Origin: Nioella aestuarii
Lineage (GTDB): Bacteria > Pseudomonadota > Alphaproteobacteria > Rhodobacterales > Rhodobacteraceae
Direction: 5' to 3'
Length of the DNA: 64,000 bases
NCBI RefSeq assembly: GCF_050896395.1
Contig: NZ_JBPBBA010000012.1
Span: 24,079-88,078 of the forward strand
The notes under the pieces are model-generated. The model did no database searches, was not told the origin of the DNA, and saw nothing but the letters and a program-made list of their open reading frames with translations. Shown one piece after another: positions 63,941-64,000 of the stretch; within the stretch, counting starts at the first letter, position 1; each line of letters starts with the position of its first letter. The position numbers were made by a program, and so were the translations under genes.

Positions 63941-64000
63941 TGAAGGCACTGTTGCCGGGCATGATGGACCGTGGATGGGGCAGGGTGGTGAACATCACCT
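63922..64000 (+). CDS. Short-chain dehydrogenase/reductase fragment (partial)
   Basis: From about 63922 to the window end, the frame of ATG 63940 reads TPIALMKALLPGMMDRGWGR and VVNIT. This is the helix and strand before the catalytic Ser of classical SDR enzymes. No start or upstream Rossmann part exists; the smc frame occupies the preceding sequence. The window edge cuts the rest. Confidence 0.65.

Noticed and set aside
1..64000. CRISPR array, rRNA, tRNA, integrase or transposase
   Set aside because: No regularly spaced short repeats, RNA gene hallmarks, or DDE/tyrosine recombinase motifs were seen; a tool-based scan could still find a divergent one.

Overview
The window looks like chromosome of an alphaproteobacterium of the Rhodobacteraceae (Roseobacter-type). 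The coding DNA is GC-rich and the gene blocks are typical of that group: secA / ppiC / argJ / mutT; comF / grxC / nitrilase-family hydrolase; gpmI / envC-like / ctpA / rppH; and rlmH / rsfS. No rRNA, tRNA, CRISPR array, integrase or transposase was recognised. The assignment rests on protein motifs and gene order read by eye; no database search was run.

Layout. 1-10.4 kb: the end of fadH, a LysR regulator, a reverse-strand run of four coupled genes (OmpA-like, AhpD-like, GNAT, MoaB/CinA domain), sfsA, a divergent LysR / NAD(P)-binding pair, mscS, map, and a radC interrupted by an in-frame TGA. 10.4-15.9 kb: aldo/keto reductase with divergent AraC regulator, a phosphate-binding-protein/OmpA fusion and two further reverse-strand genes. 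15.9-25.6 kb: housekeeping (secA, ppiC, argJ, mutT, hemH, methyltransferase, comF, grxC, nitrilase-like, marR). 25.9-27.1 kb: an Imm11-like orphan flanked by a duplicated 3' end of marR. 27.1-40.8 kb: DUF2189, ubiG, proline iminopeptidase, PARG-like protein, cupin, YdcZ-type transporter, GDPD with a perfect FNR box, a C-terminally shortened dnaE2, rppH, ctpA, envC-like and gpmI.

40.9-55.3 kb is accessory in character and lies between two direct copies of a 93-bp structured repeat. It holds a tightly coupled six-gene catabolic operon (hydantoinase A and B, aminotransferase, Asp/Glu racemase-type isomerase, MmgE/PrpD, D-2-hydroxyacid dehydrogenase). It also holds a LuxR-type ATPase regulator, a small zinc-ribbon protein and a secreted OmpA protein carrying duplicated N-terminal modules plus three QxW (beta-trefoil) repeats. 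55.5-58.6 kb holds two Hint (hedgehog/intein) proteins with nearly the same autoprocessing domain but unrelated N-terminal modules. Each is followed by a copy of rlmH, the first truncated. 58.6-64 kb: rsfS, lrgAB, a polytopic membrane protein behind a promoter flanked by paired operator-like repeats, a lipoprotein, and smc. The smc frame switches abruptly at about 63,920 into a short-chain dehydrogenase sequence.

Most noteworthy: the paired Hint/rlmH duplication, the repeat-bounded segment with an unassigned catabolic operon, the marR-tail duplication around an orphan immunity-like gene, FNR and operator-like sites, and three broken or shortened genes (radC, dnaE2, smc). Some of the breaks may be assembly or sequencing errors and should be checked first.
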